DNA of 64,000 nt, taken from contig NZ_QVMN01000002.1 of the NCBI RefSeq assembly GCF_010501075.1, positions 496,001-560,000 of the forward strand, in the 5' to 3' direction. Position numbers and translations under genes: made by a program. Shown piece after piece: positions 49,827 through 59,774 of this stretch; position 1 is the first letter of the stretch, and every line of letters starts with the position of its first letter. Source of the DNA: Dysgonomonas sp. 25 (lineage in GTDB: Bacteria; Bacteroidota; Bacteroidia; Bacteroidales; Dysgonomonadaceae). The notes beneath the pieces were generated by a model. The model ran no database searches. It was not told the DNA's origin and worked only from the letters and a program-made list of their open reading frames with translations.

Positions 49827-52328
49827 CTAATCTAACAACTCATACCTTTCTTCCATTTGCACCCGGATAATGGATTTTCCGTTGTATCTGATTTTTTCGG
49901 TTTCCATACCTATAAGACTTACTTCGATATAGCCTGAGTAGCCTGTTGGTAATTTCAGATTGGCTGTTCCGTCTATATCTGTCATAACGTACATCATTGA
50001 TGCCGGAATAGAGATCATGGCTCCTATTACCGGCTCGCCGCTTGCATCTGTTACGATGAATCGTGTTATTGTTTCTGTCGAGAAATCTTCTATTGCCGTT
50101 TTTATTTGCTCATCCAAAGGTAGAATGTCGTTCATATCTACTGTCAGATACATCTGTCCGTTTCGGGGGATATGCAAATCCTTCTTATAGCTCATTTCTT
50201 TACCGGACAAGACATAGAGGCTGTAATCCCTGTTACCCTTCAATGCTATTTTGCTAATGGAAGAGTTGAATACGGCAGCCCTGTCGAAGATGGGGAGGGT
50301 GTCATTGGCCGATTTGTCGACTAAGATGGTAAATTCAGGTTGATATTTCTCTGTATTCCGGAATGTAAGGAAAAGGGCGGAATTCTCAGAATATCGTGGC
50401 CATGCTCCCGATAGTTCCGATAATTTATGTATGCGCTTTTGTTCTTCTGCTTCCTCTCTGCCCGGAAGTTTTTTTATTGAAATATTTCTTTCCGATACAA
50501 AACTGGCGGGGATAGGTATTATGTAAGATACATCTCCGAATATTCCATCTGTATGCATGGATAACCTGTAGCCTACTTCACTGGCTTGCATCTCTTTAGA
50601 TAGAAATGACGAATCGATTTGGGAAGCTAAGGGCGTTTGCCAATGCATAATTTTTCCACCCCATAGATATTCGAGCCGGAGTTGGAAAGTATCTTTTTTC
50701 TCTTTGGCTTTCAATCCTATTGTCATGGGATTGTCGCCATACCCTATCTTCTGGAGTTTGTAATTCTTCCAGATAGTATACCAGAAAGGGATATCGTATG
50801 CCGAACTCAACGAAATATGTGCCGAGTCTTTCGAGAACGATACCGAATAGTCTATCAGGCATATATGTTCCTCCCGAGCCGGTATAAAGTCTTTTTTGAT
50901 ATCCTTCGAAATTACCGTGTATTTGCTTACCGCCGGATTTACTTTTCCGGAGTAGGGCAGGGTGATGGCTCTCTTGTCGATCAGCCTGTTGTCGATATAC
51001 GACAACAGGAATCCTTCGGACGTGATGGAGCTTGTATCGTTTCTTCTCTCTATGAGGAGCTGGTCGTTTTGGGTATATATCTTGATGATTTCTTTTGATC
51101 CGATATGCACCATAAACGATTTATGCTGTAATGTGTTGGATGTTTCTTTGCTTATTAGTGAGGTTGTTAACTTATAACTGAAATCGGCAGGAGGAAATTT
51201 ATGTGTGGGGATTGAATAACGTATATCCTCGTTCAGCTTTATCGGCAGCGTTTCTTTGAAGAGGATATCGGGAACAAACACGCTGTCGCTTGCCGGTTGG
51301 TGGACATCTTTTTTTTTCGCTTCGATGTAAATAGAATCAGTTGCCGCTATTTTGTTGTCGCGTTCGGTTATGTGTATATTGAGTACCGGCGGATGTGAGG
51401 TAAAATGCCGGAAAGTATCTATTGATACATCCATAGTATATATTGCCGGAACTATTTGGTAATAGATACACTTTGCATAATCGGCACGTTTCTTTTCCTT
51501 TGCCAGATAGAGCCTATTGCTGTAATAACTTGTCTTTTCGTCTTTGGGAATAATGTATTCGTAGGAGAATAGACCGTTTTTGTCCGGATAAATTGTTTCG
51601 AGTAACTGACCTTCATTATCATTGACAAAAAGACGGTGATAATCATATATCGTTTCCCGTATATGGATAGTATCGCCCGGTTTATAAGCATTACTACCAC
51701 TGTAGCTTTTTGAATAATGCCTGTGTGCTTCTTTTTTGAACTTGTGTAGTGCAGGAACATCTTTTGGGTTTGTATATGGTTTCCATCTGAAAGTAGAGAA
51801 AGGATAATTAGTTCCATCCCTGTTTACGATGGTTTCTACTCTCTTCTCTAGAGCAATAGATAAGTGATATGTCTGGCTTTCAGGATTCAGTCTCGACGTT
51901 TTTTTGTTATAAGTCACCGTCAGATTGGGTAGAGGCTTTCCGTAATCGTCGTAGAAAAGCACTTCGAGATTTTTGTCTGCACGAAGGGTGATCTGATTCA
52001 AACCTAATTCCATCGACTGGTACAACCTCAGGTGGAGTAGCTGCTTGTTCCGGCTCATTGTTATCAGCCAGTAATTGCCCTGTGGTAGTTTGGGGAAAGC
52101 TTCATTCCCCGGACATGTCATCACATATTCACCCAAAAACTCCTGTTCTTTGGTTAGTTCTTCATATTGTACTCCTTTTTGCAGTATCTTTTCATATAAT
52201 TCATTGCTTATCTTGTAGATATAGACACTATCGTTGCCCATAAACGGATTTTCAATATTTACTTGTCCTTGTGCCGAGAGGATGGATAACAGGATAGCAA
52301 GAAGCGTCAGGCAGCAGCGGTTATTCAT
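49827..52328 (-). CDS. large secreted protein with A2M-like macroglobulin and carboxypeptidase-regulatory-like domains
   Basis: The 833-residue protein has a signal peptide (about 1-22, SAQGQ). Segments such as AYKPGDTIHIRETIYDYHRLFVNDNEGQLLETIYPDKNGLFSYEYIIPKDEKT resemble the MG2-type domains of bacterial alpha-2-macroglobulins. The C-terminal part (RFIVTDASGEPVIGAMISIPASMMYVMTDIDGTANLKLP) is a carboxypeptidase-regulatory-like domain. No thioester CxEQ motif is visible. Related Bacteroidota proteins contribute to outer-membrane receptors or protease defence; the role here is unknown. The ATG at 52328 gives the clean signal, and the longer frame from 52466 is not preferred. Confidence 0.78.
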   Translation of the reverse strand: MNNRCCLTLLAILLSILSAQGQVNIENPFMGNDSVYIYKISNELYEKILQKGVQYEELTKEQEFLGEYVMTCPGNEAFPKLPQGNYWLITMSRNKQLLHLRLYQSMELGLNQITLRADKNLEVLFYDDYGKPLPNLTVTYNKKTSRLNPESQTYHLSIALEKRVETIVNRDGTNYPFSTFRWKPYTNPKDVPALHKFKKEAHRHYSKSYSGSNAYKPGDTIHIRETIYDYHRLFVNDNEGQLLETIYPDKNGLFSYEYIIPKDEKTSYYSNRLYLAKEKKRADYAKCIYYQIVPAIYTMDVSIDTFRHFTSHPPVLNIHITERDNKIAATDSIYIEAKKKDVHQPASDSVFVPDILFKETLPIKLNEDIRYSIPTHKFPPADFSYKLTTSLISKETSNTLQHKSFMVHIGSKEIIKIYTQNDQLLIERRNDTSSITSEGFLLSYIDNRLIDKRAITLPYSGKVNPAVSKYTVISKDIKKDFIPAREEHICLIDYSVSFSKDSAHISLSSAYDIPFWYTIWKNYKLQKIGYGDNPMTIGLKAKEKKDTFQLRLEYLWGGKIMHWQTPLASQIDSSFLSKEMQASEVGYRLSMHTDGIFGDVSYIIPIPASFVSERNISIKKLPGREEAEEQKRIHKLSELSGAWPRYSENSALFLTFRNTEKYQPEFTILVDKSANDTLPIFDRAAVFNSSISKIALKGNRDYSLYVLSGKEMSYKKDLHIPRNGQMYLTVDMNDILPLDEQIKTAIEDFSTETITRFIVTDASGEPVIGAMISIPASMMYVMTDIDGTANLKLPTGYSGYIEVSLIGMETEKIRYNGKSIIRVQMEERYELLD

Positions 52329-52544
52329 AGTGTTTGATGTTATATTATTCCGAGTTTCAAAAGTAGTCAGATAATAGGTGAAATGCAAAAGTTTCGAAAC
52401 CAAAAAATAATAGTCGACGCATTCTGAAAATGTATTCGATTTTTGGCCGATTAAAATAGTTATCATGTCAATTATTTTGTACTTTTGTGCTGCATTTTGA
52501 TAACAATAAATAATTTACATAAACCAATACAATAAAATACTAAA

Positions 52545-54035
52545 ATGGCTTTAAAGTTTGTGTCTGCCGAAGAGGCTGCGAAATTAGTAAAACACGGATA
52601 CAATGTAGGTTTCAGTGGTTTTACGCATGCAGGTTGTCCTAAAGTGGTTCCGGGTGAAATTGCTAAAATTGCTCAACAGGAACATGAAAAAGGTAATCCG
52701 TTCCAGATATCTGTTTTTACCGGGGCATCTACCGGTGATAAATTGGACGGCGAATTGGCAAGAGCAAAGGCTGTTAAATTCCGTACGCCATATCAGACTA
52801 CTAAAGACATGCGCAATGCCATCAATAATGGCGAAGTGCAGTATTGCGATTTGCACCTTTCTACATTGGCGCAGGATTTGCGCTACGGTTTCTATGGAAA
52901 CATCGACGTAGCCATTATCGAAGCGTGCGATGTAACCGAAGATGGCGAAATCGTTCCTACTTGCGGTGTGGGTATTTCCGCTACCGTTGCCCGTATGGCA
53001 AAAGTTGTTATTGTGGAGCTGAACAGATGGAATCCGAAAGAGATGAGAGGAATGCACGATATTTCCGAACCTTTGGATGCTCCTCGTCGTCGGGAGATTC
53101 CAATCTACGAAGTGCAGGACAGAATAGGGAAAGACCACATAAAGGTTGATCCGGCTAAAATAGTTGTAGTAGAATCGAACGTTCCGAATGAAGGTGGCGC
53201 GTTTGCTCCGGTAGATGAGATAACAACCAAAATCGGAGAAAATGTAGTACAGTTCTTCGTGAAAGAAATGGAAGAAGGACGTATGCCTAAAACATTCCTT
53301 CCGGTACAATCGGGCGTAGGTAACATTGCTAACGCCGTATTGGCAGCGATGGGAACAAACAAGGCTATCCCTGATTTCGAAGTATATACGGAGGTGATAC
53401 AGGATGCTGTTATTGGGTTGATGAAGGAAGGCCGCGTGAAATTTGCCAGCGGTTGTTCGTTGACTGTAAGTAATGAATGCGTTGAGAAAATATACAAAGA
53501 CTTAGACTTCTTCAAAGAAAGAATCGTTCTTCGTCCGTCTGAATATTCTAACAATCCCGAAGTGGTTCGCCGTCTGGGTATTATTGCTATCAATACAGCT
53601 ATCGAAGCGGATATCTTCGGTAACATCAACTCTACTCATATCATGGGTACGAAGATGATGAACGGTATCGGTGGTTCGGGCGACTTTACCCGTGCATCGT
53701 ATGTGTCGATATTCGTTACCCCTTCTACTGCTAAAGATGGCAAGATAAGCTCGTTTGTGCCAATGGTTTCGCACGAAGACCATAGCGAACACTCGGTTAA
53801 AATCATTATCTCGGAATATGGTGTAGCCGACCTTCGCGGTAAATCGCCGAAAGAGAGAGCGAGAGAAATTATCGAGAAATGTGCTCATCCAGACTATCGT
53901 CCAATGTTGCTCGAATACCTCGAAATGGGTGAAAAACAGGGCGGACAAACTCCTGTGGATTTGAAGAATGCTTTTGCTTTCCACGAAGCATTCAACGAAA
54001 CAGGCGATATGCACAATGTAAAATGGAGAAAATAA
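52545..54035 (+). CDS. acetyl-CoA hydrolase/transferase, succinate:CoA transferase type
   Basis: The 496-residue class I CoA transferase shows GFSGFTHAGCPKVVPGEIA at the N-terminus, the VVESNVPNEGGAFAPVDEITTKIGENVV segment with the reactive Glu region, PVQSGVGNIANAVLAAMG and NSTHIMGTKMMNGIGGSGDFTRASYVSIF. Such enzymes move CoA between acetate, succinate and propionate in fermentation, likely here succinyl-CoA to acetate in a succinate/propionate-forming metabolism (context inference). A TACTTTTG -7 box is at 52480-52487. A strong terminator follows. Confidence 0.93.
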   Translation: MALKFVSAEEAAKLVKHGYNVGFSGFTHAGCPKVVPGEIAKIAQQEHEKGNPFQISVFTGASTGDKLDGELARAKAVKFRTPYQTTKDMRNAINNGEVQYCDLHLSTLAQDLRYGFYGNIDVAIIEACDVTEDGEIVPTCGVGISATVARMAKVVIVELNRWNPKEMRGMHDISEPLDAPRRREIPIYEVQDRIGKDHIKVDPAKIVVVESNVPNEGGAFAPVDEITTKIGENVVQFFVKEMEEGRMPKTFLPVQSGVGNIANAVLAAMGTNKAIPDFEVYTEVIQDAVIGLMKEGRVKFASGCSLTVSNECVEKIYKDLDFFKERIVLRPSEYSNNPEVVRRLGIIAINTAIEADIFGNINSTHIMGTKMMNGIGGSGDFTRASYVSIFVTPSTAKDGKISSFVPMVSHEDHSEHSVKIIISEYGVADLRGKSPKERAREIIEKCAHPDYRPMLLEYLEMGEKQGGQTPVDLKNAFAFHEAFNETGDMHNVKWRK

Positions 54036-54070
54036 TAGAAGCGATTTGTGTTTCATAACTGGATTGCATT

Positions 54071-54120
54071 GGCAAGTGTATGGCGGGCCCTCTTGTAGGA
54101 ATCATACACTTGCCTCTTTT
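54071..54120 (+). terminator. terminator after the CoA transferase
   Basis: GGCAAGTGTATG (54071-54082) and CATACACTTGCC (54103-54114) form a 12-pair stem, followed by TCTTTTTTATT. Confidence 0.85.
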
Positions 54121-54131
54121 TTATTCTTACT

Positions 54132-54809
54132 ATGACTGTCCTATACGAAGACAACCACATTATTATCGTCAACAAGACGACTTCCGAGATTGTACAAGGC
54201 GACAAGACGGGAGATAAGCCATTGTCTGAAATTGTGAAGGAGTGGATAAAAGAAAAGCATAACAAGCCCGGAAATGTTTTCTTAGGGGTTACTCATCGTT
54301 TAGACAGGCCGGTAAGTGGTGTCGTCATCTTTGCCAAGACGAGCAAAGCGCTTAGCCGCCTGAACGAAATGTTTCGTACCAAACAGATAAAAAAGACTTA
54401 TTGGGCGATAACCAAGAATACGCCTAAAATGCCGGAGGGAACGCTCCGCAATTATCTGATAAAGAACGAAAAGCAAAACAAATCTTACGCTTACGATACC
54501 GAAAAGCCCGGGACAAAACTGGCAATCCTGCATTACAAGTTGATTGGACATTCGGAAAAGTATAATCTGCTGGAAGTGGATTTGGAGACGGGGCGCCATC
54601 ATCAGATACGTTGCCAGTTAGCCAAGATGGGCTGTGTAATAAAAGGCGACCTGAAATACGGAGCCGACCGCTCGAATCCCGACGGTGGTATCTCGCTTCA
54701 TGCGCGCAAAGTATCTTTCGTGCATCCTGTTTCGAAAGAGCAGATAGAAGTTACAGCTCCCGTTCCCGACGATGCGTTGTGGAAGGCATTGGAAGCCGGA
54801 CAACTATAA
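54132..54809 (+). CDS. RluA-family pseudouridine synthase
   Basis: The 225-residue enzyme has the catalytic motif VTHRLDRPVSGVVIFAKTSKAL with the Asp nucleophile in HRLD, and LLEVDLETGRHHQIRCQLA and HARKVSFVHPVS at the C-terminal end. It lacks an S4 domain. The target, ribosomal or transfer RNA, cannot be told from sequence. Convergent with the next gene. Confidence 0.94.
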   Translation: MTVLYEDNHIIIVNKTTSEIVQGDKTGDKPLSEIVKEWIKEKHNKPGNVFLGVTHRLDRPVSGVVIFAKTSKALSRLNEMFRTKQIKKTYWAITKNTPKMPEGTLRNYLIKNEKQNKSYAYDTEKPGTKLAILHYKLIGHSEKYNLLEVDLETGRHHQIRCQLAKMGCVIKGDLKYGADRSNPDGGISLHARKVSFVHPVSKEQIEVTAPVPDDALWKALEAGQL

Positions 54810-54826
54810 ACCGGAGTTGAGGCAAT

Positions 54827-55960
54827 CTAAAATTTATAGGTACTTACGCTGTAGTTTTTCGATACGATATTCTTGATAATATTCTTCAGGACAGCATAAT
54901 CCATATCCTCGGAAAAGTTAGCCGAATCCGTTTCCCCTGTATCTACGCGCGACAAAGATAACTTGTACAAGCTGATATTCTCGTACGACTGAAAACCATA
55001 ATCTATCTCGGCTTCTATCATTCCCATATCGTTTATGACATAGAATATATAAATGGGTACGACATTCGCATTCTCGTCCGTCGTAGACTGAAAATATTCG
55101 TAGCAGGAAACGAGCTTGTTATCTACCTGAAAGTTATCCACACAGAACTTGTCGGCAAATTCGCTTTCGGTCAAATCTCCTTCGGAATAGGCTTTGTATA
55201 GCGGCTCTTTGTAAGTGTCGCCTATCTCATAATTGCCCAAAGCATAGCAGCATTGTACCAAGCGCGTATAGGTGAAATAGTCGTCGGGCGCATATTCAAC
55301 CAACTCGCTGAAAGCAGCTATTGCTTTCTTATACTGCTTGTTAGCCATCTCTTGCGTACCGATATTGTACAAAACGGTGATATACAGCTCGGTATCTTCT
55401 TTTATGTGCTTCTTGGCGTTATAGAAGGCTTTAAGGGATTCTTGCTGCAGCCCTGTCTTGTCGTAGGTATCGGCCAGCATAAAAAAGGCCTGCTCCGAAG
55501 GTTGGGCAGCTTCTATGCCTTGTTTGTAATAGCTGATAGCTTCGTCTGTTTCGTCTTTGGCCAAATAGAGGTTGCCCATAGCCTCGTAAAAATTTCCTAT
55601 TTCGGGATTCGATTCGATTGCATTTTTCAGATACGAACCGGCTTTATCATAATCACCTGTGGAAAGGTAAATCGAGCCGATGCGATAATATAAGCGGGCA
55701 GATGCTTTCTTATTCTTTTCTTTGGCTATCGCTTCCGAAAGATAGGCGAGAGCAGTCTTGCTATCGTATAATATATGGTACGACCAGCCGATGTCGGATA
55801 ATTCTTCCGCTGTAAAATTCTTTTTGTTTTTCGAACCGTATTGTTCGACAATGGTATGGTATTGTTCCTCCTCGAACAGTTTCTTTATGTTTTTGGATTG
55901 TCCCCACAGGTAGATGGGCAGTAGCGTAAAGATGAGTATGAGTAACAAGTGTTTTTTCAT
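54827..55960 (-). CDS. secreted tetratricopeptide-repeat protein
   Basis: The 377-residue protein has a signal peptide (about 1-20, PIYLWGQ) and at least six TPR-like repeats between about 35 and 250 (SARLYYRIGSIYLSTGDYDKAGSYLKNAIESNP; GNFYEAMGNLYLAKDETDEAISYYKQGIE). The C-terminal 110 residues form a domain of unknown type. TPR units bind other proteins; this is probably a periplasmic assembly factor. It ends close to, and 13 bases from, the corA stop. Confidence 0.85.
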   Translation of the reverse strand: MKKHLLLILIFTLLPIYLWGQSKNIKKLFEEEQYHTIVEQYGSKNKKNFTAEELSDIGWSYHILYDSKTALAYLSEAIAKEKNKKASARLYYRIGSIYLSTGDYDKAGSYLKNAIESNPEIGNFYEAMGNLYLAKDETDEAISYYKQGIEAAQPSEQAFFMLADTYDKTGLQQESLKAFYNAKKHIKEDTELYITVLYNIGTQEMANKQYKKAIAAFSELVEYAPDDYFTYTRLVQCCYALGNYEIGDTYKEPLYKAYSEGDLTESEFADKFCVDNFQVDNKLVSCYEYFQSTTDENANVVPIYIFYVINDMGMIEAEIDYGFQSYENISLYKLSLSRVDTGETDSANFSEDMDYAVLKNIIKNIVSKNYSVSTYKF

Positions 55961-55973
55961 AATAATATGTATT

Positions 55974-57044
55974 TTAAAACCATTTTTTCCTTTTGAAGAA
56001 ATACAACGTTGCGAGCCCTATGATAAGGAAAATGCCCCAAGCCAATGCATAACCATATTTCCATTCTGTTTCGGGCATTATATCGAAATTCATCCCCCAC
56101 ACCCCTACAAGGAAGGTCAGCGGGATGAAGATAGTGGAAACGATTGTCAGGCGCCTGATAATATTATTCATTATCAGGTTGTTATTGTTGTAGTAGATGT
56201 CTAACAAAGACGAAAGTGTATCATGTAGCGCATCCAGGTTGCTGAGCGTCGTACGGAGTTTGTCGTCGTAGTTATTGAAATAAACAATACTGCTGTCGCA
56301 TATCAGCTTATTGGTATTGTGCAGCAGGTTTACAAATTCTTCGCGAAGCGACAGCATAGCCCGCTTCATGGAGGTATAGTAAGAGCGATTCATGTGCAGA
56401 TAATGCATCAGGCGTTTGTCATTTTCTTGATTCAACAATTTTTCCTCTATATCCACCAGCGAATCTTCTATTTTCATCACCGTATTGGCAATCATCGTAT
56501 TAGATGCAGCTAATAAGACATATAAGAAGTAATCGGCTTTCTTATCCCTTATCTGGATGTTGTTTTCTTTGATAGCCTCGGGAATGGTGTCGAATACGGG
56601 TATGGCTGTTTCCTGCATACTGATAACGAAATTTTCGCCCAGAATAAAAGCTAACTGCATATCTTCCAGTAGATTTTCATTATTCAGATAGAAGCCGTGC
56701 ATCAGAATAAAAGTGATTTTTTCGTAAGTAACGACCTTGGTTACTTCCTGCGGAGACAACAGATCGCGTATATCGAAGCCATGCAACCCGAATTCGGTGC
56801 AGATTTTGGAAATCCTTGCCACGTCCGACATACCTATTATTTTGAACCAGTTGACATTGTCGGCAACAATTTCGGGTTTCAGTTTCTCTACGGAAGTAAT
56901 GTCTTTTACCGACATTTCCTTCTCGTTGTACTGGATATGCTGGATAGTGGTAGGTATATTATTATCTCCCTGATATACAGGGTTGGATAAGAAAACACTT
57001 CCTACCAATCTGCGTTTTGTCCCTTTCTGTTGCTTTTTTCTCAT
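55974..57044 (-). CDS. corA: CorA-family magnesium/cobalt transporter
   Basis: The 356-residue protein has a long cytosolic region with coiled-coil (about 150-280) and two C-terminal membrane helices (STIFIPLTFLVGVWGMNFD with the signature GMN, and YALAWGIFLIIGLATLYFF), ending in a basic RKKWF tail. It mediates passive uptake of magnesium. ATG 57044 (MRKKQQKG) is preferred because the -7 box at 57104-57111 would place the transcription start near 57097, only a few bases from the alternative ATG at 57089. Confidence 0.94.
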   Translation of the reverse strand: MRKKQQKGTKRRLVGSVFLSNPVYQGDNNIPTTIQHIQYNEKEMSVKDITSVEKLKPEIVADNVNWFKIIGMSDVARISKICTEFGLHGFDIRDLLSPQEVTKVVTYEKITFILMHGFYLNNENLLEDMQLAFILGENFVISMQETAIPVFDTIPEAIKENNIQIRDKKADYFLYVLLAASNTMIANTVMKIEDSLVDIEEKLLNQENDKRLMHYLHMNRSYYTSMKRAMLSLREEFVNLLHNTNKLICDSSIVYFNNYDDKLRTTLSNLDALHDTLSSLLDIYYNNNNLIMNNIIRRLTIVSTIFIPLTFLVGVWGMNFDIMPETEWKYGYALAWGIFLIIGLATLYFFKRKKWF

Positions 57045-57200
57045 GTCGCTTTGCTTTTCTTCATCCCAAAAATCAGAAACGCCGTTCAAGTCTAACTCCT
57101 ACTCAAAAGTAAGAATAAAATTGTATATTTGTTTCTCTTACGGCTCTATATTTAAACCAAACAGGATGACAAATAGTTTCGGAAAAAAACAGGTCGAAGC

Positions 57201-58841
57201 ATGAAGGATATATTCCAGGTACTGAAAAAGAAAAAGCTGCAATCCTTTTTTCTTTTCTATATTCTGTTACTGCTGCCTATACTGACTCCTCTGGCTGAGA
57301 ATTATAGCTGGATGGACAAGTTGCTGCTGGTAGTGGTCTGCCTGTTGCTTTTTATGGCTATTTCGGTTATCTGTGTATTCGTTTCGCCGAGGACGGAGAA
57401 GATTATTTATTCGGTTATGCTGGTCTTTGCTATTATTCCCGGCTCCATATTCCTCAGTTATTTGCTGTTTGCTCATGTGATGCTCGAACAGAACAGTGTG
57501 ATGAGCCTTTTCGAGACCAATCCCGAAGAGAGCAAGGAATTTCTTGCCAACTATATGAATGTCTGGGTGATAGTGGGCACACTTGCTTATGCTGCCGTCC
57601 CGATTGTGATGATTTGCAGGATGAAGCGTTACACTCCGCTCAAAGCCCGTTTCTATAAAGGGCATATTATCGTTTCGGTCTTGATAATTGTGGCTATCGT
57701 TTCGCTTGCGCGGGTAGCGCGTTCGGTCTATTTTATCAATATTTACCGGACATTTATTACTTATAAGGTGCGTGTACATCACGAGAAAAAAACGATAAGG
57801 GCACGGCAGTCCGAACCCTTTGATATCCGGACGATTTATGCCGATACCATTCCGCAGACGATTGTGGTGGTTATTGGCGAATCGCTTACCAAAGACCATA
57901 TGTCGTTATATGGTTATCAGCGGAAAACAAATCCTTTGTTAGAGCAATATACCGATAGCTTCTTGCTTGTTTACCGGGAGGTGATTTCGCCGCAGGTACA
58001 TACCATTCCGGTGATGCGGGCAGCCTTGTCGATGGCAGAGCCCGATTATCCCGAATATTTCGAAGAGCGGCCTTCCCTGATAGAATTGTACAACCGCTTG
58101 GGCTTCGAAACGTATATGATTACGAACCAGGCATTCAGCGAGAAGTGCCATTCGAGTTATGACATCCTGCTTACGCTGGCGAAGCATAAATATAACTTTG
58201 CACCTAAAAAGCAATATGACGAAATCGTTTTCACGGCTTTCGATGAGATAATGGAATCGGATAAGGGGAAGGATAAATTTATACTGATTCATCTTATTGG
58301 TAGCCACATGGCCTACGAATACCGCTATCCGTATACGTTCGATACGTTCGATTACGAAGAAGACGGATTGATAGAAGAAAAGCCTTTCAGGAAGACGAAG
58401 GAGAAACGGATGATAGACAACTACGACAACTCGGTGCTGTACAACGATTATATCGTCGACCGCATGATACGGCAGTTGCAGGAGGAAAGCCCGAATGCCA
58501 TGCTGCTTTACTTCTCCGATCATGGCGAAGAATTATATGATTATCGTAAATTTGCAGGGCATGTCTACGAAAAGGTGTCGCCGCCTATGTGCGAAGTGCC
58601 TTTCCTGCTTTGGATGTCGTCCTATTTCCGCGATAAGCGTTCCGGTTTGGTATTCGATGCCTACCGTCCGTATTCGACAGGCGATTTCATATACAGTATG
58701 TCCGATATATCGGGGATGCGCTACGAAGGATTCGATAGCAAGCGGAGCATATTCTCTCCCGATTTCGAGCCGAAAGAACGCTTTGTGGACGAGAAAGCGT
58801 ATGACGATATTTTAGAACGATTCGATAGTAATAAGCGATAA
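57201..58841 (+). CDS. phosphoethanolamine transferase-like sulfatase-fold membrane protein
   Basis: The 546-residue protein has about five N-terminal membrane helices and a periplasmic alkaline-phosphatase/sulfatase-fold domain from about residue 210. VVVIGESLTKDHMSLYGYQRKTNP carries the Thr nucleophile and metal ligands, with YFSDHGEELYDYR and GHVYEK as later ligands. This is the EptA/CptA layout, transferring phosphoethanolamine to lipid A or other glycans and altering polymyxin sensitivity. The exact acceptor is unknown. It shares one base with miaA. Confidence 0.9.
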   Translation: MKDIFQVLKKKKLQSFFLFYILLLLPILTPLAENYSWMDKLLLVVVCLLLFMAISVICVFVSPRTEKIIYSVMLVFAIIPGSIFLSYLLFAHVMLEQNSVMSLFETNPEESKEFLANYMNVWVIVGTLAYAAVPIVMICRMKRYTPLKARFYKGHIIVSVLIIVAIVSLARVARSVYFINIYRTFITYKVRVHHEKKTIRARQSEPFDIRTIYADTIPQTIVVVIGESLTKDHMSLYGYQRKTNPLLEQYTDSFLLVYREVISPQVHTIPVMRAALSMAEPDYPEYFEERPSLIELYNRLGFETYMITNQAFSEKCHSSYDILLTLAKHKYNFAPKKQYDEIVFTAFDEIMESDKGKDKFILIHLIGSHMAYEYRYPYTFDTFDYEEDGLIEEKPFRKTKEKRMIDNYDNSVLYNDYIVDRMIRQLQEESPNAMLLYFSDHGEELYDYRKFAGHVYEKVSPPMCEVPFLLWMSSYFRDKRSGLVFDAYRPYSTGDFIYSMSDISGMRYEGFDSKRSIFSPDFEPKERFVDEKAYDDILERFDSNKR

Positions 58842-59761
58842 TGAAACAATACGACCTCATAACCATTCTTGGGCCTACGGCATCGGGCAAAACGACATTT
58901 GCCTGCCATTTGGCCTATCACTCGGATGCCGAAATAATCAGCGGTGATTCGCGGCAGGTCTACCGCTCGATGGACATCGGTACAGGAAAGGATTTAGGTG
59001 ATTATATGGTAGAGGGCAAACCGATACCCTATCATCTGATCGATATTCGCGACGCCGGCGACAAGTACAATATCTTCGAATATCAGCACGATTTTCACAA
59101 AGCATATACGGATATACGGCAGCGAGGAAAAATGCCTATTCTTTGCGGAGGTTCGGGGCTGTATATCGAATCCGTTTTGCGAGGTTATTCGTTGGTGAAT
59201 GTCCCCGAGAATAAAGCACTCCGCGAAAGCCTGCAAAATAAATCGCTCGAAGAGCTGACGGCTCTGCTGGCTTCGTATAAGCCATTGCACAATACGACCG
59301 ATGTAGATACGGCACAACGGGCTATCCGTGCTATCGAGATTGAAGAATACACGAAAAGTCATCCTGCCGAACGAAACGAATTTCCTCCGCTGAATAGTTT
59401 GATTATAGGCGTGGATATTGAGCGCGAGCTTCGCCGCCAACGGATTACCAACCGGCTGAAAGCCCGTCTTGAGGAAGGGATGATTGAAGAAATACGCTCT
59501 ATTCTTGACAAGGGGATTCACCCCGATGACCTGATTTATTACGGTCTGGAGTATAAATATGTAACCTTATACGTTCAGGGTAAGTTGAGTTACGAGGAAA
59601 TGTTCAGCCAATTGGAGATAGCCATTCACCAGTTTGCCAAGCGGCAAATGACCTGGTTCAGAGGGATGGAAAAACGGGGCTTGCATATTCACTGGATAGA
59701 TTATGCCATTCCTATGGACGCACGTATTGCTATGGTACAGAAACTAATAGAAGAAAAATAA
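58841..59761 (+). CDS. miaA: tRNA dimethylallyltransferase
   Basis: The 306-residue enzyme adds a dimethylallyl group to A37 of tRNAs reading UNN codons. LGPTASGKTTFACHLAYHSDAEIISGDSRQVYRSMDIGTGKD contains the P-loop and catalytic residues, PYHLIDIRDAGDKYNIFEYQHDF and CGGSGLYIESVLRGY the substrate site, and AKRQMTWFRGM the tail. Bacteroidota often have two MiaA copies; this could be either. It overlaps the previous gene by one base and is followed by pyrC after 13 bases. Confidence 0.94.
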   Translation: MKQYDLITILGPTASGKTTFACHLAYHSDAEIISGDSRQVYRSMDIGTGKDLGDYMVEGKPIPYHLIDIRDAGDKYNIFEYQHDFHKAYTDIRQRGKMPILCGGSGLYIESVLRGYSLVNVPENKALRESLQNKSLEELTALLASYKPLHNTTDVDTAQRAIRAIEIEEYTKSHPAERNEFPPLNSLIIGVDIERELRRQRITNRLKARLEEGMIEEIRSILDKGIHPDDLIYYGLEYKYVTLYVQGKLSYEEMFSQLEIAIHQFAKRQMTWFRGMEKRGLHIHWIDYAIPMDARIAMVQKLIEEK

Positions 59762-59774
59762 TAAGATAACAACT

